Assembly: GCA_027943245.1 (NCBI GenBank)
Contig: JANDJZ010000010.1
Location: 1 to 31,485, forward strand
Direction: 5' to 3'
DNA: 31,485 nucleotides
From: Acanthamoeba sp. SK_2022b
Lineage: Eukaryota > Discosea > Longamoebia > Acanthamoebidae
How positions within the stretch are numbered: position 1 is the first letter of the stretch; every line of letters starts with the position of its first letter. The position numbers were made by a program, and so were the translations under genes. Below the pieces are notes generated by a model that saw only the letters and a program-made list of their open reading frames with translations, was not told the origin of the DNA and did not search any database. This document shows, one piece after another, positions 8,464 to 19,489 of the stretch.

Positions 8464-11400
8464 ATGTCTTCACCTCTGAGCCATGCCTCGCTGGTACCCC
8501 AGCACTACTTCCCTCCCTCGACCCCGCCTGGAGCGCTTCTTTCGTCCCCCCCCCCTCTCCTCCCTCTTACCCCCACTCTGGGCCTTCTCTCGTAGCTCCG
8601 GCTACCAAGAAGAAAAAATTCTTTCCCGAGCTAACACCGGTGCTCCTCCCTGGACCTCTCTCCAACGCTGATTCTAGGCTGTGGCGCTGCTTGAGGGCAC
8701 GCTGCACAAACACTCGCCCAAGAAAGCGCGCGTGAAGAGATGGCAAAAGCGTCACTTCGTCCTCACTCCCTCCACCCTGACCTACTCCAAGAAGAAAGGA
8801 GGTACGAGGCGCACTCCCGCCCGTCATCATTGACCGAGAGCTTTGGCTTCAGAGAGCTCGCCCGTTGCTGGGCTGCTGCGCCCGCCAATCGGCTTTTTAC
8901 AACTAAGTTTGTGTCGGCAAAGGCCTGTGTTCAGTTGAACACAGTTTCTTGTGAAGCGATCGCTAATTGGAGATACCTGACTCACTTTCTCTCCTTCTTC
9001 TAGATGCATCGCCATTGGGTGCGGTGGACGTGGCACACATCATCAGGGTCGACTTCCAGGGCGGGGCACGGTCCAGTGCCGACAGTCCCTCCAAATCGGA
9101 CTCCCCAGGCAAGCGCAAGGTGTTCGAGGTCGAGACCTCCTCAGGTCGTATCTACGTTCTCGCCGCCGACACCGAGGACGCTGCCAAGCGCTGGGTTGAG
9201 GCTCTCAAGCTGGTGCTCAAGGCACCCAAGATATCGACCCCCTCCGCGCCGCTCAATTGGACTCAAAAGGAGGCTCCCGATCAACCTGGTACGACGTTCG
9301 AGTACTCCATTGCTACGCTCTGTAGGCATTGCCGTGCACAGGGCACTAAACGAACAGTATATATTATTGTTTAACGGATAGTAGAAGATGCCGGCGCGGC
9401 GTCCCTGTCATTTCGGGGACTCGAGCGCGGGCTCTCGGGCCTCAGGTCTCCCGGGGCCACGGCGAGGAAGGAAGAAGAGGAAGGGGTGAGCCTGCTTCCG
9501 GGCGAGCGGGTGTTGACCAAGCAGGACAACGTCTTCGTCTCCCAACACCACCACAGCGACGGGCGCTGGGGCCACTTCTGGATGACCACCTACCGCTTCA
9601 TCTTCTTCTCCAAGGTGGGTGTATTCCTTTCCCGCGCGAGCTTGTTCGCTGCCAAAGCCTGGGATTGGCGCGCTGATTCCTCCGCCTTCATGTCTCATAG
9701 AACGCACTGGACGAGTCGGTTCCGCTCTCGCTTCTGATGAAAGTGGAGAGCGCGAAACACGAGGAAAGAGATCTTTCCGGGTTCCTCCTCTGGTGCAAGG
9801 ACTTTCGCGTCATCTCCATCTTCTTCCTCCACCCCGAGTCCCTCGGCACCATCAACTCTCTCTTTAAGCACCTCCTCTTCCCGCCCAAGATCGGGTACCC
9901 TCCCCTGACGTCTTTTTGTGTAGGCGGACAGCCTCGACTCATCTTTCTTGCTTTCTTGCTTTCTTTCTTTGCTTCATTCGCCGCCGCGGTGCAGCGACCT
10001 CTATGCATTCCAAAGCGAGGAGAAGTTCTCGCTTCGTTCCGAGCTCCAGGGATGGCCGCTCTACCACATCGGCAAGGAGTTCGCGCGGCAGCAGCTGAGC
10101 GGCGACCACTGGCGAGTGACCAGCTACAACAAATCCTACACTCTTCCCCACTTCCCGAGCAGCTTCATCGTCCCCGCCTCCCTCTCCGATGGTGCGCTGC
10201 CCTTTGCTGAAGCAGTGCAAACCAGCAACTGGCTCTTGACTTACCCGCCCTTGTTGCGCTGCTGCTGCCGCCACAGAGTTGATCGGAAAATTGGGCGAGG
10301 GCCAGAACAAGTGGCAGCGATGGGTGCTGGCGCTCTGCTGGCAGAACAGCAAGTCCGTGGCGAGGGGTTGTCTGCTTCGCACTTCAGAGTTCACGATCGC
10401 CACCGGCAGCGACCCTTCGCTGGCCACAAGCCCGTTCGACAGCAAGCGCATGGAATCGAAGCGGCATCACCAGCCCATCGTGGAGCAGCGCAACATGATG
10501 AGCGAGGTGCTCCTGCTCCACCCTCGAGCCGAGGCGCTACACGTTTTCAACACTTCGCAGGTTCGGAAGAAGTTCACCTACCTCTCTTCAACCGAGGCCG
10601 CGCCACCCGCGCCCCCCGAGAGCTTCCACCTTGGTTCGTTTCTCCCGCTTTCATATGCCCGTCTCGCGTGGACGAAGCAACTGATGGAAGGCTCCTTTCT
10701 CTAAACCGAACGGCGCGCAGAGGCAGGGAAGATCCTGTTCCACAGCTCGGGTCTGGTGGCTCCCGCGCTGGTGAGCCGCAGCTTGTTGAAGCTGTCGGCG
10801 CTCATTCAAAGCTTCGACCCGAGCACCTTTTCACGCAGCCAACGGAAGAAAGCGGGGGCGGCCGACAAAGCAGGCGAAGATGTATCCCTGCACACGCTGA
10901 AGGAATCCTGGGAGGCGGCACTCGATGCCACGCACTGGCTCGAGGGCATTCGCCAGCTGCTCAGCACCACCTTGGAGGTGGTCAACCTCGTGCAACGCGG
11001 TGAACCCGTACGTCCAATCTCTGTCGGTCAACGCCACCCCTCCCGGCAGGAGTCTCACCGGCCTTATGCGATGGCCCATCCAGGTGGTCCTCCAAAGCGC
11101 TGATGGCGACGGCGCGGTGCCTCAAGTGGCCAGCCTTGTTCAGGTAAATGGCTCGCCCAGCCACCGTCTTACGCGCTCTTTTGTACTCACACCGCCAGCC
11201 TGTCTCGTCAATCTGATAGGTGTGCCTGGATCCCTACTTCCGCACCATCGCCGGCTTTTGCTTCCTGGTCGAGAAGGAGTGGATGGCTTATGGTATGCTC
11301 CCTCTTTCCTCCGCGTGGTGGCAGCCAATAACTGTCACGACTAAGCGTTGTGTCTGCGCTCGCAGTTCACAAATGGGGCCAGCAGCACAAGAACAAATAT

Positions 11401-14400
11401 CAACCCAAGCAGCACTCGCACATGTTCACACAATTCCTCGATTCTGGTAAGCCATCATCTGTCTCGCATTCATTTATGTGCACATAGGCGCTGACCCATT
11501 CCGCACCAGTGTGGCAGCTCTGGAGCCAAACGCCGCAGGCGTTTGAGTTCGACAACGTGCTCCTGCTCTTCCTTCTCGAATCGGTGTACAGTGCGCGCTT
11601 CGGATCCTTCCTTGCTGATCGACAGAGAGACAGAGTCAAGGGTATCCCACGCTGCCGCTACTGAGAGCGCCTAGCAGACGTTGAACCCTTGTCTATTCTC
11701 ACATCCACCCACAGGCAAATTGCTGCTTTCGTCCAGCACCGTGTCCATTTGGAGCTACATCAGCGAGAACGAGGACCGTTTCAAGAGCGATCTCTACGAA
11801 CCGAGCTTGTCGATCCCTCTACAGCCACAGCCCAACGATGCCAAGCTGTGGACCGGTACGGGGAATTCGCGCACTTACTCAATTCATTCACCGAGACTCA
11901 TGCGGTTTGAGTGGGGCCACAGAATACTACATGCGATGGGCCTGTTATTCCTCTGCCGAGCAGGCAGCCAAAGCCATCCGTCTCGAGATGTCCAAGGGTA
12001 AGCTCGCGCGTGTAGGATTGCCCTGTGTCCGTGGTCCGGTGGCTAATGCTTTCCTGGGCTCTTTCGCGCGAACAGCCAACAGCGATGACGGACAGGACGC
12101 GGTGCAGCTCAGTCTGAGCAATCATCTCATCTACACGCTGCCTTCGTCCATTCTTACCCTGCCCAGGCTGAGCACGCTCGACCTTTCGCACAACTTCATC
12201 AGCACCCTGGCGTTCAACATCTCGCCTCTGTCGTCCCTACAATCTCTCGATCTGTCCTACAATCTGCTGACGAGCTTACCCACCCACCTGGTGGCTTCGC
12301 TGCCGCAGCTCTCGCGGCTCACTCATCTCAGTCTCGCCCACAACAAGCTGTGGGACCTGTCGGCCTTGCCGTCTCACCAGCTCCGCGCGCTCACGCACCT
12401 TGACGTCTCTCACAACTGCCTCTCTTCCGTGCCCGCGCACCTGTCGTGCCTAACTCGTCTCCAGGTGCTCAACCTCGCCAGCAACACTTTCACCGGCGGC
12501 AATGGTGCGTCGGCCATTTCCTCGGTTTTAGGGTTTGCGGTTGAGCATGCGTGCTATCACACATTTAGTGACTCATGGCGGGGGCCTGCGCTACAGGCAA
12601 GGAAGGTGTGCCCGAGGTGCTGCATCTGTTGCCGTCCCTCGTGTCGCTGGACCTGTCCTACAACGCGATCAAGTGTCTCTCCGCGCGTTTCTTTGCCAGC
12701 CTCACGGGGCTCGAATCGCTGAACCTCACCAGCTGTTCGCTCACAAAGATCGAGGCGGGCTTCTCTCAGCTGCTTAAGCTGCGGATCCTCCACCTCTCGA
12801 ACAACCACCAGCTCGCCGAAATGCCCAGCGACCTCTGGCAGCTGTCTTCGCTTCTTGAGTTCTACGCTCGGTGCCCCCCCCCCATCCACACTAAAACGGC
12901 AGCCCTCAAGCTGTCACGACGTGGCTGCTCACAATCGAGTTCATCTCCACGCAGGAACTGCCTGGGCTTCGCTCGATCGACCAACACCGAAGCCGTGACG
13001 TCCCCGACCACTTTACACTCGTCGATTTTGCTCAGGAAAAGGCGGCTGGCCACGGTCCGTATAGGCGCACCGGTGTACGTCAACCGCCACGTACTCATGG
13101 CGCCTTCATGCCCCGTTTCTTCCCTTACCAAGGAAATTACGGAATGCTGTGGTATGCAGAGCCGAGGCTCCAGATGCCGCGGAGCTGTCGTCGGCCCTGC
13201 CGGTCGAATTTGGTTTTCTGGGGCAGCTACGCACTCTGGACATAGCCAATAACGCCATCGGGTCCATCCCTGCCGGATGTTTCGTCAAGTGGAATCATCT
13301 GGAGCGACTCCTCGTTGGCGGCAACCGGCTCACGGCCCTGAGCGCAGATGTGGGATCGCTGGCCGCGCTCAAGGAGCTGGACCTGCGTAACAACCGGCTG
13401 CGTACGCTCACCGCCGAGATCGCCAACCTCAAGCAGCTCACCAAGTTGAATCTCGAGGGCAACTGGCTCGCTGAATTGCCCGCGCAGCTGAGCACGATGC
13501 AGCTCCACTCGCTCGACGTCGGGCAACAAAACGGCTGCATTCGGTATGTGCGATTATCTGTCCGTTCTTTCTCGCTCGCGATTGCACATGTGCGATGATT
13601 GACCCACAGACGTGTGCGTGCGTTCTGTGTGATGTGTGTGATGTGTGTGGTGTGTTTTCCCAATCATCGACAGCTCGCCTCCACCCGAGATCGTGGCTAT
13701 GGGATCGTCAAGCATTATCTCCTACCTTAGCCAGCTTCTGCGGGGCCAGCAGCTATGTTTCCGCATGAAGCTCATGTTCGTTGGTCAGGAGAACGTCGGG
13801 TACGAACCCTTCGTCCTTTGTCCCATCGTCTACGCTTGGCAGACCGCTCACCTTTGGGCTATGCAGGAAAACGTCGCTGCTCCGTGCCCTCCAGCGGAGA
13901 GAAAAGAAGATCAGGTCGCTGGTCAGGGCGCCCAGCGCAAAGCTGCTTCGCCAGACCGCGTTGCTCGATGACGACAACAGTACGGCCACGCGGCTTTCTT
14001 CACCCCCGGGGTGGGGGCATCAGGTTTTAACTCCTAGAGCTCTCGGCCATATGTCTCGCAGCTGCCAATACCGTTCCCCTGTCCACCGACGGCATTGAGA
14101 TCAACAAGTGGGGCCTCGCGATGCCGTGGGGCAACGACGCGCCGGTCATGGAACTCTCCGCCTGGGACTTTGCCGGTACTGTGTACCGCTAAGACGACAA
14201 CGCATGTGCTGTGATGCCATGGGAGAGGCTGCTGATGTTGTGATCGGCGCGCGACAATCTCCAGGGCAAGAGATCTACTACTCGACGCACCAGTTCTTCC
14301 TCTCGGAACGTTCGCTGTATGTGGTGGTGTTCAACCTGCTGGCCCCCGAGCAATCCCACGTCGAATACTGGTACCCATTTTGTTTCATGTTCTCCTCCTC

Positions 14401-17400
14401 CCTCCCCCCTTCTCGGTGATGTCGTGTGCACTCACGCGCTACTCACAGGCTGCGTTCCGTCCGTACTGCCGGAGGAAACTCGCCAATTCTTCTCATCGGC
14501 ACTCATGCCGAGGACGAGAGGTGTACCGACGATTATCTCAGCGTCATGCAGGAGAGGTACGTCCTCTCCCCGCATCCTGCTCCCATGTCTACTGCGACTG
14601 ATCCACGAGACGGGATTTGGCAATGTCGTGGGCACCGACCAGGTTGACCAAGAAGTATTGCGCTCGTTTTCCCAACATCGTGGGCATCCACTTTGTGAGC
14701 TCCCTCAACGGCAAGGGAATGGACCCGCTTCTCAACGCCCTCCAGTCTATCATCGCCAAGCAGGCACGTCTGTGTGTGCGCGCGCGCCGTGTCTGGAGTG
14801 GCCTCTGACGATCAGGAGTGCAGGACCACATGGGCCAACCAATTCCCTCAAATTACCTGGAGTTGGAGAAGCTGCTGGTGGCCCAAAGTAAGGAACGAAT
14901 GCCGCCTATCATGTCCTGGAGCGAGTACCGGTCGCTTGCCAAGCTGTGCCTCATCGAACGCGAGCACGACCTGTTGGCCGCCACCTCGCTGCTGCACAAC
15001 TTCGGCTCGCTGGTCCACTTCCCCAACGACGAAAAGGTATGCACGCCAATGCACGACCGCCCTGCCCACTGTGTGTCGTAGACCTGCTGACATTCACTTC
15101 TGGCTCAGCTCAAGGACGTGGTCATCCTGGAACCCCAGTGGCTGATGAACGTCATGTCCACAGTGGTGTCGACGAAGCACAACTACTGCAAGTGCGTTGC
15201 GCTTTTACTCATTTACTCCATTGTGCCATGTTCGTTGTTGATCGCACCTTCTTACATACACTCACACTACACAGGAACGGAGTGATGCCGCACTCGGCTT
15301 TGCCTCACATATGGAAGGTGCCCACCTATCCGCCGCAGGTGCACCCATTCATCCTGTCCCTGTTGGAACGCTTCGAGCTGTCGTTCCCTGTGGGCGCGCA
15401 CATTCACAAGCTGGGCGACTACGCCGCTCTCCTACGCTCGGGTGGCGAGGGCGGCGGCTCCGCTCCCGCCACTGCCGCTCCCTCTGCCCTCACACCTCAC
15501 GCCCCGCACCCGGAGGAGCCCCTCTACCTCATCCCCTCTCTGCTCCCCGAAGTGCGACCCCTCAAGCTCTCCTCGCTTTGGCCTCTCTACTGTCGTACGT
15601 GCACACCCATACCACACACATTCATTGGACGTAGCGCGACGCATACAATAGCTCAGCTTCAACTACAACGCAGGTGAGGGCGAGTCTATTTTCGGTCGCT
15701 GCTACCGATTTGAGTTTATTCCCAAGGTCCGACACCAAGACGCAATCCTTCCTGCTCTGGCTGCCGTTCGGTGAGCTCACTCATGTCTCCGCTTGTGTGG
15801 TTGGTGAGCAGGGGTTCATGGGCCGGCTCATCATTCGTCTGCTGGCGTTCCCGCTTGCCGCGCAGTTGTACTGGCGTCACGGCATTTTGGCCCACATCGG
15901 AAGGTGAATGATACATCGCCGTCTCAGAAGGTTAGTGGATGTGGTGGGCTGACCCGCTTCTGGCAGAGAGCGGATACTGTTGGAGTTGTTCCCGGACGAG
16001 CTGCAGCTGAAGATCACCGTGCGCACCGAACTCAAGGGCGAACAGATGTCCAATCTCTCCTGGCTCATCTTTGCTGCTGTCGACTCTCTCGTCAAGGAGT
16101 GGTACAACCTCAACGTACGTCTCGGCTTCCCCTCCTCCCGTGTGGGCGCACACTTCCTCATACGTTTTGATGTGTCGCAACGGACCATCCATTGAACAGG
16201 CCAAAGTGCTCGTGCCCTGCTCGCATTGCATGATCCTCAGCGGACAGAAGTCTCCCTTCATGTTCCCGCTTGAGAAGTGCCAGCAGGCTGCCACCACTCC
16301 CAACCAGTCCATCCTCTTCTGTCCCATCAACGGTGTGCCACCAACTCTTCTTTGTCTTTCTTATATTGATTTATTTATTTATTTATTATTTAATGCGGCA
16401 GGAACTGCCGGGCAAGGAGAGCCCAAGCCCGTGCGTCTGGACCACATCGCGCCCGACCTGGCGATGGTGCATCTCGACCGACACAAAATCAAGTGGTCGG
16501 ACTTGGAGAAGGAGGAAACCCAAGTCATCGGCGTTGGTAAGACCTGCCCGGTCCACGCGCACGCGCACATGCACTAGCTAGATGTTGACCACATGCACAT
16601 GTGTTGGTAGGAGGGTTCGCCTCCGTGTACAAGGGCAAGTACCTGGGCGAGCCAGTGGCTATCAAGGAACTGCGAAGCGCCGAGCTCGACCCCTCGTTCT
16701 GCGAGCAGGGCGCCGTCAACCGCGTGGACGAATCCCGGCGGCTCACCTACGAGGAGTTCCGACACGAAGTGTGGATCATGAGGTGCGCAGGCTTCCATCT
16801 ACCGTGCGTGCTGAGCGTCGCCTTACGCGTGGCCACGCTCCCCCAACGGCGGTCTTGGTGCCGGCAATGTCTGCAGTGGTTTGGCGCATCCGAACTTGGT
16901 GGGTCTCCGAGGGTTCTGCTTGGAACCGCCCTGCATCGTGACCGAGCTGGTCGAGGCCGGCTCGCTGTTCGACTTCCTGTCAGACCCAGCCAAGAACGTC
17001 GCGCTGGACTGGCCCTTGCGCCTCAAGATCGCCAAGGACATCGGTATACTACGCCATCCCCCCTTCGATGCACCGTTGTCTCACGAGCTCACGCCACGCG
17101 CGGTTTCAGCCAAGGCATGCGCATTCCTCCACAGCACCTCCCCGCCGGTCATGCACCGCGATCTGAAGAGCCCCAACATTCTGGTATGCAATGCCATGGT
17201 TGTTTTGCTTGATCGTGATCTTTAACACAGAGCGGTGCTCATCATCCGCTCCCTCCGGGCAACGTCATCGTTCCAGTTGGCGGACATCTCGCCCAGCGCC
17301 GCGGTGGTGGCCAAGGTGTGCGACTTTGGCGTGTCGCTGAGTAGCGCTGAACGCACGGCGATGCGTAAGGTCGACTGTCCCGTGTGGCTGGCTCCCGAGA

Positions 17401-19237
17401 TTCTGGAGAACAAGGCCTACACCGAGAAAGCCGATGTCTACTCGTTGGGAGTGATCTTCTGGGAGCTGCTCACTAAGGAGCGCTTCTTTGGCGACGTCAA
17501 GTTCATGTCGATCCTTGAGGATATGGTACACCTGCCTGTCTGCTCCTCCTTCTTCTTCTTCTGCTTCTTAGGACACAGCGACACGCGTCTATTCGACTGA
17601 CCCCATCCTGTGTTTGGTGTGCGCAGGTGAAGGAGGGACAGCGCCCGCCCATTCCCGATTCGTGCATTCCCTCCTACAGGCAGCTCATTGAAAGATGCTG
17701 GGCTCAGGAGCCAGGTTCGTCCTCACCGTTTGTTGTGGAGGTGCGGGCGTGCGCCGTGCGTTTTCCAGATGCTAACGAGCGGCCGGCCGCAGAGGAGCGA
17801 CCGTCGTGCACGGAGATCGTGGAGCGTATCAACACCATCATCCAGGGCGTGTGCCCCGACATCGCCAAATACGACGCCGAGGCCGAGACCACGTTCAAGG
17901 CCAAGCTAGCACGGGAGGCCGATCTCAGGCAGAGACACGAAAAGCACCTCAGGCAGAAACGCCAACAAAAGTACTCGCCGCCCTACCCCGCCTCAAACGC
18001 GCCGGCGCGTTGTGATCTAGGCCGGTTCGAGACTGACCTGTACATGGTCAGGGTGCGAGCTGCGCAGAGGATCAACGTCAATGTGCGAGCCATGGGCGGA
18101 GCCGAGCCCAAGCGGGTGCTCACTCAGTCGATCAAGGAACTCGCCGCGTCGCGCTGCTCCAAGGGCGACATCATCGAGTTCATGGAGGAGTTCCTCAAGC
18201 TGCGCAAGGAAAGCCTGCAGCAGCAGGTCAAAGAGAAGAATGACGAGCCTGTGGGCGAAGTCGCTGCCGGCGCCCAGTCCACTGCGGATGGTAGTGACGT
18301 AACCGAGCGAGCGAAGAAGGCCGAAGAGGAGCGTCGCTGGATCGATGAGTTCCTGTCGCGCCTCGAAAGCGAGAAGACGCCCAAACGCGAGCTCGTGACG
18401 CCTCCCCCCGAGGATGACGACGATGGATCCGAAAACAGCGCTTCGGATGGCGAGCCCCTATCGCCCAAGCCCACAGCATCAACCAACTCAACCAACGACC
18501 TGGTCAACGAGCTGCAGCACGCGAAGACCGTCGAGGCGCCGCCGCCGCCACCCGCCTTCGCCACTCGCCACAAGGGAAGCCGACGTGGGCTAATGGTGAG
18601 CGGCGTGCTGCGCGATCGCGACGGTGTCCCCGCGCCGCTGTCGCCCCAGCCCAGGAAGGCCGGCAGCTACCGTGGCCCCGCTCCTCCGCGCTCCCCTTCC
18701 CTGGACGACTTCAAGTCGGCAAGCCTGTCCAACGTACGAACCTTTGATTGCTTCTTTTGTAGGTTGGGTCCACTGATGGTGAAAACCGTGCAGAGTGGTG
18801 AGTGGCGTGCGAGCAGCAAAACAGGCCAGCGGTCTGAAGGATTGGGGAGCAGCCGATCCTTGCTTGCCCTGGCTGCGCAGACAAGAGACCCACCCACAGT
18901 CGCCGACAGTGAGTCCACGGAAGCTCCGCCGTCGGTATCGGCCTCGACCGATGCGCCGACGTCCGACAAGGAGCAGGCCCGGGGTCTGGTGCAGAGGAGG
19001 CCGACCAGGTCAGGATGGAGTGTGGGCGCGCGGTCAGAGCCCACGCCCCGACGAGACGACCCAGAGCCCGCAGCGACGGCCCCGGGACAAGCGCCTGCTT
19101 CTGCTCCGGCGCCGTCAGCGCTCGCCACCGCCGCCCCATCTTGGGGCAAGTCATCATGGGGCGCCCAGCCTGCTGCCGCTCGTGGTCGCACTGCCACCCT
19201 CGCCGGCATGCGCGGACCGGCCCAGCCGGACGCCTGA
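8464..19237 (+). CDS. Roco-family protein: PH-GRAM-myotubularin(pseudo)-LRR-Roc-COR-kinase
   Basis: About 38 exons. From the first firmly supported exon (8678) to the TGA at 19235-19237, 37 exons sum to 7,338 nt or 2,445 residues, all in phase. Residues below count from 8678. Order: PH 1-130, GRAM/myotubularin 137-746, LRR 747-1110, Roc 1120-1339, COR 1340-1690, TKL kinase 1730-2005, disordered Ser/Pro/Ala tail. Roco proteins are dimeric GTPase-kinases. The closest described architecture I recall is Dictyostelium Pats1 (cytokinesis), which also pairs a phosphatase-like region with Roc-COR-kinase; the WD40 repeats I recall there are absent here. The 5' end is unresolved. One option is ATG 8464 with exon 8464-8493 joined in phase to 8678. 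Another is an exon 8596-8639 fed by an unseen earlier exon. Intron 12871-13159 is long and might hide an exon. Confidence 0.85.
8678..9288 (+). other. Roco segment 1: PH domain exons
   Basis: Exons 8678-8801 and 9004-9288. They contain L-L-E-G-T-L-H-K-H, then W-Q-K-R-H-F-V-L in strands 1-3, and end with the C-terminal PH helix including its invariant Trp (A-K-R-W-V-E-A-L, near 9190). PH domains bind phosphoinositides or proteins at membranes. A Ser/Asp-rich loop (9075-9110) expands the middle of the fold. Confidence 0.85.
9382..11997 (+). other. Roco segment 2: GRAM and catalytically dead myotubularin domain
   Basis: Exons 9382-9614, 9701-9894, 9995-10191, 10277-10633, 10721-11007, 11084-11143, 11220-11292, 11366-11446, 11510-11641, 11715-11855 and 11923-11997. 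The GRAM part reads L-L-P-G-E-R-V, then W-M-T-T-Y-R-F-I-F. Myotubularin features follow: W-C-K-D-F-R, H-W-R-V-T, L-D-P-Y-F-R-T-I-A-G-F, V-E-K-E-W, Q-F-L-D-S-V-W-Q-L, F-E-F-D, A-R-F-G-S-F-L and T-V-S-I-W-S-Y-I. The loop that should be C-S-D-G-W-D-R is S-A-D-G-D-G-A (residues 564-570), so nucleophilic Cys and catalytic Arg are gone. It should bind rather than hydrolyse phosphoinositides, like the inactive myotubularin relatives of animals. Confidence 0.85.
12076..13543 (+). other. Roco segment 3: leucine-rich repeats
   Basis: Exons 12076-12504, 12597-12870 and 13160-13543. Roughly a dozen typical 23-residue LRRs of the form L-x-x-L-D-L-S-x-N-x-L. The splice 12870 to 13160 is chosen because it keeps the LRR frame (phase 2, forming an Arg codon). 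The 289-nt intron it implies is the longest in the gene. LRRs are the usual protein-interaction part in front of Roc. Confidence 0.85.
13674..16332 (+). other. Roco segment 4: Roc GTPase and COR dimerisation domains
   Basis: Exons 13674-13799, 13867-13979, 14062-14175, 14265-14370, 14449-14556, 14643-14767, 14816-15036, 15109-15191, 15275-15594, 15674-15726, 15812-15903, 15967-16114 and 16200-16332. The Roc motifs are complete: P-loop G-Q-E-N-V-G-K-T-S (split by an intron at 13800), switch I around T-D-G-I-E-I, switch II D-F-A-G-Q-E and specificity motif T-H-A-E-D. COR follows with W-L-M-N-V-M and a Gly/Ala/Pro-rich insertion near 15440-15510. A Cys-x-x-Cys pair (V-P-C-S-H-C, near 16215) lies between COR and kinase. 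The intron 14768-14815 is only 48 nt. Confidence 0.88.
16402..17860 (+). other. Roco segment 5: TKL-type protein kinase domain
   Basis: Exons 16402-16536, 16611-16782, 16877-17043, 17110-17183, 17277-17525, 17627-17714 and the start of 17793-18733. Motifs are complete: Gly-rich loop G-V-G-G-F-A-S-V, V-A-I-K lysine, H-R-D-L-K-S-P-N catalytic loop, D-F-G, A-P-E, D-V-Y-S-L-G-V, and C-W then E-R-P-S at the end. It should be an active Ser/Thr kinase. The last intron could instead end at 17769, adding eight residues in frame. Confidence 0.9.
17861..19237 (+). other. Roco segment 6: disordered C-terminal tail
   Basis: Exons 17793-18733 and 18794-19237. The 60-nt intron 18734-18793 is a multiple of three without stop, so the frame is open through it; the donor GTACGA favours removal. 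After a charged helical stretch (to about 18260) the tail is rich in Ser, Pro, Ala, Arg and acidic runs, with no WD40 repeats or other domain. It may carry regulatory phosphorylation sites. Confidence 0.7.
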
Positions 19238-19386
19238 GCAAGAGATTGTTGAGTTGATTCATAAAACGAAACTTATGTTTTTACTGGTCAGAAAGTCGAC
19301 GGTATGTATGTCGTCAGTAAATTGTTAATCATATACATCAGACGTCTTTTTGATTATCTGTTGGATGTTGGCTGATTTCCTGAGCC

Positions 19387-19392
19387 AATAAA
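19387..19392 (+). terminator. AATAAA, candidate polyadenylation signal of the Roco gene
   Basis: AATAAA 150 bp after the stop at 19237, in a 252-bp AT-richer spacer before the next ATG at 19490. A palindromic CCTTTAAAGG just downstream (about 19410-19420) may be a TATA-like element of the next gene. Confidence 0.4.
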
Positions 19393-19489
19393 AATAACCC
19401 GAGGAGGCGACCTTTAAAGGTTTTTTTAATTTCTTTTGTTTGCCACCGCCAAATAATATTAAGAGAGGAGTGCGGAGCACAAACGCGAG

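Noticed and set aside
7111..8801. Joining the small coiled-coil gene to the PH exon as one Roco N-terminus
   Set aside because: The only convincing donor in its last exon (phase 2, before 7941) does not match the phase 0 acceptor at 8678, nor the exon 8596-8639; kept separate, at moderate confidence.
12953..13150. Extra exon between LRR exons, open in frame with 12597-12870
   Set aside because: It lacks LRR spacing, and a direct splice from 12870 to 13160 keeps both phase and LRR pattern.
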